Source: Bacteroidales bacterium
GTDB lineage: Bacteria; Bacteroidota; Bacteroidia; Bacteroidales; WCHB1-69
Assembly (NCBI GenBank): GCA_031266895.1
Contig: JAISAD010000030.1
Coordinates: 1 to 27,786 of the forward strand
Reading direction: 5' to 3'
Length of the DNA stretch: 27,786 nucleotides
Shown: one piece after another, positions 8,638 through 16,021 of the stretch
Layout: each line of letters starts with the position of its first letter
Position numbering within the stretch: the stretch's first letter is position 1
Made by a program: the position numbers and the translations under genes
The notes under the pieces: model-generated
Told to the model about the DNA's origin: nothing
Databases searched by the model: none
What the model saw: only the letters and a program-made list of their open reading frames with translations

Positions 8638-9333
8638 ATGAAAAAACATATTTCAATTAAAGAGATGATTGACCAGCGACAAGTGAAGATTAACAATCTG
8701 AATATTAAAACGTTTCCCTTTAATTTTTTACAAGTAAACAGCTATTTGCTATATGACGGCACTAAGGAGGCAGTACTGATTGATGCCGGCAATGCCGGCG
8801 AACAAGAGGATACCATATTAACCGATTTTATTGCTTCCGAACAGTTAACTTTAAAGTATATTATAAGCACGCATCCACATATTGACCATGTATTGGGAAA
8901 CAGTTTTTGTAAAGCTAAATATCCTAAATCACAGCTGCTTATGCACCAGGAGGGTATGGAAATCTACAAAAATTCGGTAGCTTATTGTGTTGCTTTCGGC
9001 TTCGACAAAAGCGATTTTCCTGCTCCGGATAAATTTATAAAAGAGGGCGATATTATCCTTTACGGAAACCAGCAATTAGAGGTAATTCATACGCCCGGTC
9101 ACTGTGCCGGCAGTGTTTGCCTTATCGATAGTACCAATAATCTGGTTTTTGTGGGTGATGTGCTTTTCGATAACGGCATTGGGCGCACCGATCTGCCTAC
9201 CGGAAATTATAACCTGTTGATACATAATATTACAACTAAACTTTTCACCTTAAACGACAATATGATCGTTTATACCGGACACGGTTTTTCAACCACTATT
9301 GGTAAAGAGAGAATAAGCAATTCTTTAGATTAG
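8638..9333 (+). CDS. Metallo-beta-lactamase-fold hydrolase (glyoxalase II-like)
   Basis: A 231-aa cytoplasmic metal-dependent hydrolase of the GloB/YcbL type. The metal-binding signature HxHxDH is present as H79-P-H81-I-D83-H84. Further ligands are H155 (HTPGHCAGS), D174 (FVGDVLF) and H215 (YTGHG). Related proteins hydrolyse thioesters such as S-lactoylglutathione, or act on persulfides. The short C-terminus lacks the glutathione-binding helical domain of true glyoxalase II, so the substrate is open. It starts nine bases after the MORN gene, and its TAG stop touches the folE ATG directly, so translational coupling with folE is likely. Confidence 0.88.
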   Translation: MKKHISIKEMIDQRQVKINNLNIKTFPFNFLQVNSYLLYDGTKEAVLIDAGNAGEQEDTILTDFIASEQLTLKYIISTHPHIDHVLGNSFCKAKYPKSQLLMHQEGMEIYKNSVAYCVAFGFDKSDFPAPDKFIKEGDIILYGNQQLEVIHTPGHCAGSVCLIDSTNNLVFVGDVLFDNGIGRTDLPTGNYNLLIHNITTKLFTLNDNMIVYTGHGFSTTIGKERISNSLD

Positions 9334-9954
9334 ATGACAAAAAAAAACGATGAATGCGGCTTTAAAAGGGTAGATATCCACAATGCCGACCTGTTAGAAA
9401 AATTGGCAGACAATTACAAAAATCTGATTATCAACATTCAGGAAGATCCCAACAGAGAAGGGTTATTGAAAACCCCTGTACGTGCCGCCAAGGCATTGCA
9501 ATTTCTGATGCATGGTTATGACCTCAATCCTGAGGAAATTTTGCGTAGCGCACTGTTTCATGAAGATTATCAACAAATTGTGGTAGTTAAAGATATTGAA
9601 ATTTATTCGCTTTGCGAGCATCACCTGTTGCCGTTTTTTGGTAAAGCGCATGTGGGATATATCCCCAATGGTACGATTGTGGGACTGAGTAAAATTCCGC
9701 GCGTAGTGGAGGCTTTTTCGCGCAGATTGCAACTGCAAGAGCGGCTCACTACCCAAATCAAAGACTGCATTCAACAGGTACTCAACCCTCTTGGCGTATC
9801 AGTAGTTATTGAAGCTCAACATCTTTGCATGTCCATGCGGGGCATCCAGAAGCAGAATTCCGTAACTACTACTTCCGAATTTACCGGTGCATTTCTCAAC
9901 AATTACAATACCCGCCAGGAGTTTATGCACCTGATTGGAGCACAGTTGCACTAA
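9334..9954 (+). CDS. folE: GTP cyclohydrolase I
   Basis: A 206-aa enzyme converting GTP to 7,8-dihydroneopterin triphosphate, the entry step to tetrahydrofolate and, in many bacteria, to queuosine precursors. It is a cytoplasmic homodecamer in characterised members. Zinc ligands are Cys94 and His97 in SLCEHHLLP and Cys165 in AQHLCM. Other family signatures are VGYIPNGTIVGLSKIPRVVE and the C-terminal TSEFTGAF. Length is normal for the bacterial type (about 190-225 aa). Its ATG follows the stop of the hydrolase gene with no gap. A strong hairpin 18 bases downstream ends the operon. Confidence 0.97.
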   Translation: MTKKNDECGFKRVDIHNADLLEKLADNYKNLIINIQEDPNREGLLKTPVRAAKALQFLMHGYDLNPEEILRSALFHEDYQQIVVVKDIEIYSLCEHHLLPFFGKAHVGYIPNGTIVGLSKIPRVVEAFSRRLQLQERLTTQIKDCIQQVLNPLGVSVVIEAQHLCMSMRGIQKQNSVTTTSEFTGAFLNNYNTRQEFMHLIGAQLH

Positions 9955-9972
9955 CGATTAAGTACCCAAAAT

Positions 9973-10011
9973 CACAAAGCGCACAACATAAATTACTCTG
10001 TGCGCTTTGTG
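9973..10011. terminator. Shared hairpin terminator between convergent genes
   Basis: A perfect 13-bp inverted repeat, CACAAAGCGCACA (9973-9985) and TGTGCGCTTTGTG (9999-10011), encloses a 13-base loop. It lies between the folE stop and the stop of the opposing 61-aa gene. There is no long T-run on either side, but position and stability fit a bidirectional terminator or 3'-end stabiliser. Confidence 0.75.
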
Positions 10012-10021
10012 GTTAAATTGA

Positions 10022-10207
10022 TTACTTGCGTCGTGAGCGTCGCGTAAGTTCCTGTTTCCGATATTCTACGTTGGGTTCCTCGACCGCGACTACTACAGGA
10101 TCAAGGTGTTCTTCACGAAGAATGCAAATGATAGGTTTGCCTACCCATTCTTGGGGAAGACATAACGTAACTGTGTCGGTTCTTGGAGTAAATAGAAGTT
10201 TTTTCAT
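10022..10207 (-). CDS. Small basic hypothetical protein (61 aa)
   Basis: A 61-aa protein starting MKKLLFTPRTDTVTLCLP, with QEWVGKPIICIL in the middle and a strongly basic tail (RKQELTRRSRRK). I do not recognise a named family. The N-terminal half (alternating hydrophobic strand, 'xLPxEWxGK', second strand) resembles small beta-strand proteins of antitoxin or AbrB-like type, but this is only a resemblance. A purine-rich GAAGG stands just before the ATG. It lies downstream of lgt on the same strand with a 228-base gap and ends at the shared hairpin. The frame on the opposite strand (10026-10232) looks like its shadow. Confidence 0.55.
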   Translation of the reverse strand: MKKLLFTPRTDTVTLCLPQEWVGKPIICILREEHLDPVVVAVEEPNVEYRKQELTRRSRRK

Positions 10208-10435
10208 ACCTTCGAGGTTTTTTTGTGAATAACTTATTGTATTTAGTTTATTTTTACAGTAACGAGTTTGAGTGCTAAAATAACCATTTTTATAATTATA
10301 AGTTGCAAATTCAAGCTATTTTTTGTCAATGAATATTTTGAGCAGTGCAAGTAATCGTTTGTAATTGCAAGTATAAGAAAAAAAACAATACAAGTTACAC
10401 GAAAAAATAAAAACATTTAGCTGAAAAGAATAATT
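10208..10435. other. AT-rich spacer downstream of lgt
   Basis: The 228 bases between the lgt stop and the small basic gene contain several T-runs on the minus strand. They also hold a weak minus-strand -7-like box TATACTTG (10368-10375, one mismatch to TAnnTTTG), which could serve the small gene. I see no hairpin or further coding frame. Confidence 0.4.
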
Positions 10436-11359
10436 TTACTTTTTTTCTTCTGCAGGCTGAGATACAGGCTCTACATAAGTTGGACATTTTTTTCGATTAA
10501 TAATGGAGTAAGTAATTAATCCTAAGCCAATTAAAATAAACGGAATACTCAATTTCTGGCCAATATCCAACATCATTTCCAATTCATCAGGCACTTGCAC
10601 TGCCTTAAAAAATTCAATAATAAAGCGTGCCGTAAAAATCACGAAAAGCAAAATGCCGGTAGTAAGACCGGGCGGTAACTTCGACTTGGAATACTTGAAA
10701 TAGTAAAGTACAAGTCCTAAAAATAACAGCAAATAAACTATTGATTCGTAAATTTGAGCAGGGTGACGGAATGTGCCGGCTACCTGTTCTATAATGTAGC
10801 CTTGTGCATCACGGATAGGGTCGCCCAATGTGAAATTGAAAGCCCATGGTACAGTTGTAATGCTGCCTACAATTTCGTGATTCATCAAATTACCCAAGCG
10901 TACCAGCCCTGCTGCTATGGGGATAGCGATAGCCGAACGGTCAATCAGCCAGAACAGGTTGATTTTGTGCTTCCAAGCGAAGTAGCAAACAAACGTGATG
11001 ATAGCAATAACAGCACCATGACTTGCCAAACCCTGAAATCCTGTAAAATGCCAATTCTCATCGAAAGGCAAAAGAATTATCCATGGGGAAGTTTTAAAAT
11101 ATTCGGGCTCATAAAAGATAAAATGGGCTAATCGTAATCCAACAATAGTCCAAATAACAGTCCAAATGAAAAATTTATCCAATAAGGTTTGCGAAATATG
11201 CTCCTTTTTAAAGATTTTGCTGAGTGTGAAATAGGACAGAAAGAAGCCGGTTGCCAGCAAAATACCATACCATCTAACGGACAGCGAACCAATAGAAAAA
11301 GCTACGGGATCAACTGTCCACGTAATGGTTCCGAGTGTATTTAACAAAGTGAAATCCAT
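10436..11359 (-). CDS. lgt: Prolipoprotein diacylglyceryl transferase
   Basis: A 307-aa inner-membrane enzyme that transfers diacylglycerol from phosphatidylglycerol to the lipobox Cys of prolipoproteins, the first step of lipoprotein maturation. It has about seven hydrophobic segments. Family signatures are SVRWYGILLATGF near the N-terminus, the periplasm-facing SHGAV region with its His, the signature-like VRLGNLMNHEIVG (usual form RxGNFxNxE), HPAQIYES, and TARFIIEFFK. The start at 11359 (MDFTLLNTLG) is preferred because the longer frame (11404) begins upstream of the promoter box 11377-11384. The C-terminal tail (CPTYVEPVSQPAEEKK) is hydrophilic. The envelope here includes lipoproteins, as the left-edge gene shows. 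Confidence 0.95.
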   Translation of the reverse strand: MDFTLLNTLGTITWTVDPVAFSIGSLSVRWYGILLATGFFLSYFTLSKIFKKEHISQTLLDKFFIWTVIWTIVGLRLAHFIFYEPEYFKTSPWIILLPFDENWHFTGFQGLASHGAVIAIITFVCYFAWKHKINLFWLIDRSAIAIPIAAGLVRLGNLMNHEIVGSITTVPWAFNFTLGDPIRDAQGYIIEQVAGTFRHPAQIYESIVYLLLFLGLVLYYFKYSKSKLPPGLTTGILLFVIFTARFIIEFFKAVQVPDELEMMLDIGQKLSIPFILIGLGLITYSIINRKKCPTYVEPVSQPAEEKK

Positions 11360-11376
11360 ATTAAAAATTTTTTCTG

Positions 11377-11404
11377 CAAAAATACATTTTTTTTGAATTG
11401 ACAA
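11377..11404 (-). promoter_or_regulatory. Promoter of lgt
   Basis: On the minus strand this is TTG (11402-11404), 17 bases, then TATTTTTG (11377-11384) followed by C. It sits between yidD and lgt and gives a short leader of about ten bases before ATG 11359. Confidence 0.6.
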
Positions 11405-11414
11405 TTGAGACTAT

Positions 11415-11684
11415 TCAAGCATGTGTGCTTTCATCGTCCCGTTCCGGAACGGGGTCATAGCCACTGCCACCCCATGGATGGCACGAACATACACGCTTGA
11501 TAGTGAGCCTTGTACCGCGAATAGCGCCATGTTTTCGCAGAGATTCTATACCATAGTTGGAGCAGGTGGGCAAGTAGCGGCATGAACGGCCAATGAAAGG
11601 AGAGAGCGTAACCTGATAAAGCTTGATGAGCAGAATCAAAAACCGGCAAACGGCATAGTCTATGCAGTGTCCTGTCCTTTTCAT
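11415..11684 (-). CDS. yidD: Membrane protein insertion efficiency factor
   Basis: A small 89-aa protein with the complete YidD signature: LYQVTLSPFIGRSCRYLPTC, then SNYGIESLRKHG, then CHPWGGSGYDPVP (residues 22-80) with its conserved cysteines. YidD is a peripheral inner-membrane protein that assists the YidC insertase. The ATG overlaps the rnpA stop in ATGA (11681-11684), the classic rnpA-yidD coupling. Length and gene order are as expected. Confidence 0.95.
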   Translation of the reverse strand: MKRTGHCIDYAVCRFLILLIKLYQVTLSPFIGRSCRYLPTCSNYGIESLRKHGAIRGTRLTIKRVCSCHPWGGSGYDPVPERDDESTHA

Positions 11685-12088
11685 CGCAGTTGAGAGGCAA
11701 TTTGTTTTAATATATTTTTAATTCCATGAACCACAATATAATACGAAGGAATTTCTTTACACACACATACAAAAAGCATATCAACCTTCTGGAGAGTATC
11801 ATCCTCGTATAAAATCGCCTTGTTCAGTCGATAAGCCTCTCGGACAAGCCGTTTAATGCGATTTCTATCCACAGCACGCTTGAAAAGACGCTTGGGAACA
11901 GCCATGGCAATACGATGATACACCGGTACTGAATCGGGAGTATGCAACTGCCGCCGCCAATAACATTTAAACGGATAGGCAAAAGAGGCCTTGTTTTGCT
12001 GTAAAAGCGGTTCAATATCTTTCAGGGAACGTAAGTGTTCTGATCTGGTCAAAGTGAATCGTTGGCAATTACCGTCTTCTTGACACAT
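11681..12088 (-). CDS. rnpA: Ribonuclease P protein component
   Basis: A 135-aa basic protein subunit of RNase P, which with the RnpB RNA removes 5' leaders from pre-tRNAs. The RNR signature is KRAVDRNRIKRLVREAYRL (about 70-88), preceded by MAVPKRLF and the N-terminal RFTLTRSEHLR. Its first 20 bases lie inside the 3' end of hemD and its stop overlaps yidD. No rpmH is adjacent, as is usual in this phylum. The start at 12088 is kept because no later ATG leaves the FTL motif intact. Confidence 0.94.
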   Translation of the reverse strand: MCQEDGNCQRFTLTRSEHLRSLKDIEPLLQQNKASFAYPFKCYWRRQLHTPDSVPVYHRIAMAVPKRLFKRAVDRNRIKRLVREAYRLNKAILYEDDTLQKVDMLFVCVCKEIPSYYIVVHGIKNILKQIASQLR

Positions 12089-12839
12089 GTCCTTTACAAA
12101 AGATGTCCAAAGCGGCCGTAATTGATAGCGCCTCTTTGGTGGGCGCCATCACGTGCACTGGCCAACCTTCCTTTTTAATTGCATCAACAGTTTTTGTCCC
12201 CAATGCGCCGATAATCCATTGATCGGGTTGCAAATCCGGAAAATTCTCTTTTAGCGCTCTTATGCCAAATGGGCTGAAAAAGACTAACATATCATATTTA
12301 GAGAGGTCAACATCATTTTTCAAATCGTTGGATACAATTTGAAATACCTCTATTTTTGAGTATTTCACCTTATATTTGGCAAAAAAATCAGCTAACTGTA
12401 AACTTTTTTCTCCGGTACCGCATGGTACTAAATAGTCGAGTTGTTTATTTTTGGTCAATATTTCAGCCAGTGCAGCAGATGTATTGATTTTCGGATAGAA
12501 AATTTTTCTTTTTCGGTATTGAATATGCTTTTGCAGATAAAAGGCAATGCTGTCTGTAGAACAATAGTATTTCATGGTTTCCGGCATCTCAAGGCGTACT
12601 TCTTTCATTAAAGAAAAAAAAGCGTCAATTGTATTTTTGCTCGAAAAGATAATAGCCGTGTGCTCCAGCACATTAATTTTTTGCTTTCTAAATTCCAGAC
12701 TGGAGATGGTTTCCAGCCGAAAAAATTTATAAAAATCAAAATTAACCCCATATTTTTTCTTTAAATTGGCATAAGGTGATTTTTCAAAGTCTTCGGGTAA
12801 ATTTTGCGAAAGTAAAATATTTTTTATCTTCATTTGCAT
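12069..12839 (-). CDS. hemD: Uroporphyrinogen-III synthase
   Basis: A 256-aa cytoplasmic enzyme that closes hydroxymethylbilane with D-ring inversion to uroporphyrinogen III, for haem and other tetrapyrroles. HemD sequences diverge strongly. The call rests on the Bacteroidota-type N-terminus (MKIKNILLSQ…SPYANLKKKY), FRKQKINVLEHTAIIFSSKN, a central hinge strand LDYLVPCGTG, DMLVFFSPFGIRALKENFPD, and IIGALGTKTVDAIKKEGW with the typical final 'PTKEAL'. Gene order DUF4271-hemD-rnpA-yidD is a recurrent Bacteroidota arrangement, from memory. Either ATG at 12839 or the one two codons later (12833) could be used; the second matches family starts better. Confidence 0.88.
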   Translation of the reverse strand: MQMKIKNILLSQNLPEDFEKSPYANLKKKYGVNFDFYKFFRLETISSLEFRKQKINVLEHTAIIFSSKNTIDAFFSLMKEVRLEMPETMKYYCSTDSIAFYLQKHIQYRKRKIFYPKINTSAALAEILTKNKQLDYLVPCGTGEKSLQLADFFAKYKVKYSKIEVFQIVSNDLKNDVDLSKYDMLVFFSPFGIRALKENFPDLQPDQWIIGALGTKTVDAIKKEGWPVHVMAPTKEALSITAALDIFCKGHVSRRR

Positions 12840-12870
12840 TCTTCGTTTTTTTGTTTATCTACAATTTTCC

Positions 12871-13581
12871 TTATTTGCCTAAGACAAAGTACAATTTTAT
12901 CATTACGAAAATGAGTAAAATTTCAATCGTGCAAAAGTAAAGAAAAAAATGAAACAACCCAATATTTTTTATATATAAAATTAATTTCCTATAAATCAAT
13001 AAAATATATACAAGAGCCCAAACAAGCAAAATGAGAATAGAAAGGTTAATTTTGGGATTATAACAAGTAACTGCCAAAAGGGGATAGATGAATGCCGAAG
13101 CTATAAAACGATGGAATATATCGTTGAAAATATGCGCTTTAGTAAAATGTTGCCTGTCAAAAAGCCAATTGACGAAAATAACTGACAAGAAATAGATTAT
13201 ATTATATGCAATAAGAAAGGAAAATCCGATATAATATTTTGCTTCATGTGTAAAATTTTCGAAAGCCGGCATGTGTAAGTAGTTGATAATGCAGTAAAAA
13301 GCTAAGGCTTCGATAAAGCAAATTATAACAAGCAGGTAAAAACAGAGCCATTCGTTAATGGAATCGTTATCTTTGAGTAACTGCGAAAAACGCCCTTTTA
13401 CAAAGATGGCTTTAAGCATCTGAGTGAGGCGATAGGGATGAAGCCCCATAATCATGCTAACACTCATAAGCGACAATGAGAGTATGAGCGTGATAAATAA
13501 CGGGGAAGATTCGGGGGCAGGCAAAAAAGCCTCTTGAAAAAGAGGCAATGGCAAGGAAAATATTTTTTCCTGTAAAAACAT
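12871..13581 (-). CDS. DUF4271 membrane protein
   Basis: A 236-aa inner-membrane protein with about six hydrophobic helices after a Pro-rich N-terminus (LPLPLFQEAFLPAPESSP). The family-like segment MGLHPYRLTQMLKAIF is followed by helices around LLVIICFIEALAFY, FSFLIAYNIIYFLSVIF, FIYPLLAV and a C-terminal helix. DUF4271 proteins have no known function, but in this phylum they sit directly before hemD, as here (31 bases). A role connected to haem or to envelope function is therefore only an inference from neighbourhood. The upstream T9SS gene ends 18 bases before it. Confidence 0.8.
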   Translation of the reverse strand: MFLQEKIFSLPLPLFQEAFLPAPESSPLFITLILSLSLMSVSMIMGLHPYRLTQMLKAIFVKGRFSQLLKDNDSINEWLCFYLLVIICFIEALAFYCIINYLHMPAFENFTHEAKYYIGFSFLIAYNIIYFLSVIFVNWLFDRQHFTKAHIFNDIFHRFIASAFIYPLLAVTCYNPKINLSILILLVWALVYILLIYRKLILYIKNIGLFHFFLYFCTIEILLIFVMIKLYFVLGK

Positions 13582-13599
13582 GGAATTAGTTCTAAAAGG

Positions 13600-14331
13600 T
13601 TAGCGTACCAGCAATTTCTTGGTGCTCACTACACGCTCACCTATCAAAAGCGAGTAGAAATAGATGCCGGAAGCATATTGAGAAACATCAATGCTAACTT
13701 TATCGCTGCCTGCACTTAATGGAGCAGTGTAAAGTGTCTGTCCCATCAGGTTTTTAAGCACCAGCCTGGCAGGCATATCCTTGCTCAAACTGTATTTAAT
13801 GGTAACTTTGTCGGTAGCCGGATTCGGATAGGCTGCAATGTTGTTGTTAGCCGTAGTTTTAGTAGTGGCAATACTCACTTCAGTGCCAAAAATAACATAA
13901 AATATCACATTATCCGACATATCAGTAGCGTTAAACAGCGTAACTCGGATTAAAGAGTTCCCTGAATGTCCGTTAGGGGAGTAATGTAAAGTAAATACAT
14001 CAGCAGGCGAAGTAGCACCACCTCCTAAGGGAAAAACATTTTCCGAATCCGTGGTATCTACTTCAGGATCAGCGCATATCATCATGCATATGCTTACCGT
14101 AGCGCCGGAAACAAGGTCAATGGCCTCTTTGGCTGCTCTCAAGTTTATGGTGTCAGAAGTGGTATTATGCATCACAAAACCTGCAACATATTCGGTATTA
14201 AGCCGGCCAACAGGAACAAAAATAGTATCATTCGCATTAAGCGGGTCTCCATTATACGTAAGAGTAACGCTCTGCGCAAAAAGCAAACTGGTCATACCCA
14301 TAAATGCGAGAAAATAAAGTATTTTTTTCAT
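13600..14331 (-). CDS. Secreted protein with T9SS type A sorting domain
   Basis: A 243-aa exported protein. The signal peptide is about residues 1-19 (MKKILYFLAFMGMTSLLFA). A beta-rich middle of about 145 residues has no catalytic motif I recognise. The C-terminal T9SS sorting domain runs from about 165 (AYPNPATDKVTIKYSL, then GQTLYTAPL, SQYASGIYFYSLLIG, ending KKLLVR). The middle contains three Cys (CMMICADPE among them) and an Ig-like strand pattern, so a small adhesive or structural cargo is plausible. It lies upstream of DUF4271 in the same direction with an 18-base gap. Its own promoter box is at 14472-14479, giving a leader of about 130 bases. Confidence 0.9.
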   Translation of the reverse strand: MKKILYFLAFMGMTSLLFAQSVTLTYNGDPLNANDTIFVPVGRLNTEYVAGFVMHNTTSDTINLRAAKEAIDLVSGATVSICMMICADPEVDTTDSENVFPLGGGATSPADVFTLHYSPNGHSGNSLIRVTLFNATDMSDNVIFYVIFGTEVSIATTKTTANNNIAAYPNPATDKVTIKYSLSKDMPARLVLKNLMGQTLYTAPLSAGSDKVSIDVSQYASGIYFYSLLIGERVVSTKKLLVR

Positions 14332-14471
14332 TGGTTTAATTTTTTATCGTTTATATTCATTTTTAATCACTCTGGCTGTTTTCTTATAATAATATTATGC
14401 ATCAATGTAAAACCTAATTCATTGCAAATCAACAAATTGATTCCATATCATGTATAGTACACAATAGAATG

Positions 14472-14479
14472 CAAATATA
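14472..14479 (-). promoter_or_regulatory. Promoter -7 box for the T9SS cargo operon
   Basis: Minus-strand TATATTTG followed by C matches TAnnTTTG. It lies between the rluA stop and the T9SS gene. The leader to ATG 14331 would be about 130 bases, AT-rich, with no strong hairpin seen. Confidence 0.5.
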
Positions 14480-14490
14480 CATAAAAAATT

Positions 14491-15180
14491 TCAATTACAC
14501 CAGATTTTTTTAAACTCACAATTTAGAATTGGTGCTTCTATGGTGATAATCGCGTGAGTTACAGGATGTTCAAAGGAGACGCTACGAGCGTGAAGCGCAA
14601 TAGAGCCGTCTTTGCCGGAGCGGCGTGCTCCGTACTTTATATCGCCCTTAATGGCTGCTCCATGTGCTGCCAGTTGCGCTCTGATTTGGTGATGCCGGCC
14701 GGTATGAAGCACCACCTCAACCTTGAAATAGTGGTCGCTTTCTCCCACCATTTTGTAATTTAATTCCGCTTTTTGCCATCCTTTTTGGATTTCGGACGAG
14801 ACAAAACTTTTATTCAAACGCTCATTTTTGCGCATATAGTCAATACAATGCCCTTCTTGGCACGGAAGTCCGTTTTCTACAATAGCCCAATACAATTTGT
14901 TGATTTTATGCGCAGCAAGCAATATGTTCATGCGACTGAGAGCTTTGGATGTTTTGGCAAAAAGCACCACCCCGCTTACCGGCCTGTCAATGCGATGAAT
15001 GACGCCACAAAAGACGTTGCCGGGTTTGTTGTAACGTTCTTTCAAATAGGATTTTAACAACTCTACAAGTGGCACATCGCCCGTTTTGTCGCCCTGTACA
15101 ATCTCGCCGCTCAACTTATTGATAATGATGAGGTGATTATCTTCGTATAAAATACGTTCTGAAAGAGGAAAGTGGTACAT
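14491..15180 (-). CDS. RluA-family RNA pseudouridine synthase
   Basis: A 229-aa cytoplasmic enzyme isomerising uridine to pseudouridine in rRNA or tRNA. The catalytic motif is HRIDRPVSG with Asp65. Other family blocks are ILYEDNHLIIINKLSG near the N-terminus, GVVLFAKTSKAL, LHTGRHHQIRAQLAAHG and the final HARSVSFEHPVT. There is no N-terminal S4 domain, so it is a compact member like RluA or TruC, and the target nucleotide cannot be named. It is the last gene of the PQ-loop protein - CBS protein - panB - rluA run (nine-base gap after panB). Confidence 0.93.
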   Translation of the reverse strand: MYHFPLSERILYEDNHLIIINKLSGEIVQGDKTGDVPLVELLKSYLKERYNKPGNVFCGVIHRIDRPVSGVVLFAKTSKALSRMNILLAAHKINKLYWAIVENGLPCQEGHCIDYMRKNERLNKSFVSSEIQKGWQKAELNYKMVGESDHYFKVEVVLHTGRHHQIRAQLAAHGAAIKGDIKYGARRSGKDGSIALHARSVSFEHPVTHAIITIEAPILNCEFKKIWCN

Positions 15181-15189
15181 GCGAAGATT

Positions 15190-16011
15190 TTAATATTGCT
15201 CTTTTTTGTTGGGAAAATCACATTTTTTTACATCATTGATGTAGTGTTCTACCGCACCGATAATCTCTTCTCCCAGATTGTGGTAGCGTCGCAAAAAGCG
15301 TGGCGAAAATTGTTGTGTAATTCCCATCATATCGTGAAAAACCAGCACTTGTCCGCTGACATGCGGTCCCGCACCAATACCGATAGTGGGAATAGTAACG
15401 GTTTCGGTAACCTGCTTGGCAAAATTGGCCGGTATTTTTTCCAGCACAATGGCAAAACAGCCGTGTGCATTCAAAATTTGAGCATCCTTTAAAATTTTTT
15501 CTGCCTCCTTGCTATCGGTAGCACGCACCGTATAAGTTCCAAACTTATTGATAGACTGCGGTGTAAGCCCTAAATGTCCCATTACGGGAATGCCGGCACT
15601 CAAAATTCTGTCCACCGACTCCACAATCTCAATGCCCCCTTCCAATTTCACGGCATCTGCTCCCGACTCTTTCATAATGCGAATGGCCGAGTGAAGCGCT
15701 TCCTTGGAGTTGCCCTGATAGGTGCCAAATGGCAAATCCACCACCACCAGCGCCCGTTCTACACCCCGTACCACCGAAGAGGCGTGATAGATAATCTCAT
15801 TCAGAGTAATGGGCAGTGTGGTTTTGTATCCCGCCATCACATTGGCGGCCGAATCGCCCACTAAAATAGAGTCCACTTTGGCCATGTCAAGCAGCCGTGC
15901 AGTAGAGTAGTCATAAGCGGTCAGCATGGCGATCTTTTCGCTCTCATTGCGCATTCGCTGCAATATATTAGTTGTAATTTTATTGACGTTTCGAGACAGA
16001 TAATTGTTCAT
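15190..16011 (-). CDS. panB: 3-methyl-2-oxobutanoate hydroxymethyltransferase
   Basis: A 273-aa enzyme, the first committed step of pantothenate/CoA synthesis: 2-oxoisovalerate plus 5,10-methylene-THF gives ketopantoate. Mg ligands and active-site residues are D53 in VGDS, D92 in VVVDLPFGTY, K122 and E124 in AVKLEGG, and the catalytic E191 in IVLEKIP. MLTAYDYSTARLLD and VMGHLGLTPQS are further family blocks. The usual VGDSLG reads VGDSAA, a mild variation. It lies ten bases after the CBS protein and nine before rluA. No panC is adjacent. Confidence 0.96.
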   Translation of the reverse strand: MNNYLSRNVNKITTNILQRMRNESEKIAMLTAYDYSTARLLDMAKVDSILVGDSAANVMAGYKTTLPITLNEIIYHASSVVRGVERALVVVDLPFGTYQGNSKEALHSAIRIMKESGADAVKLEGGIEIVESVDRILSAGIPVMGHLGLTPQSINKFGTYTVRATDSKEAEKILKDAQILNAHGCFAIVLEKIPANFAKQVTETVTIPTIGIGAGPHVSGQVLVFHDMMGITQQFSPRFLRRYHNLGEEIIGAVEHYINDVKKCDFPNKKEQY

Positions 16012-16021
16012 CTTTATAATC

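Noticed and set aside
10026..10232. 68-codon plus-strand frame opposite the small basic gene
   Set aside because: It is the complement of the 61-aa gene; the minus frame has a better start, a purine-rich site and a plausible protein.
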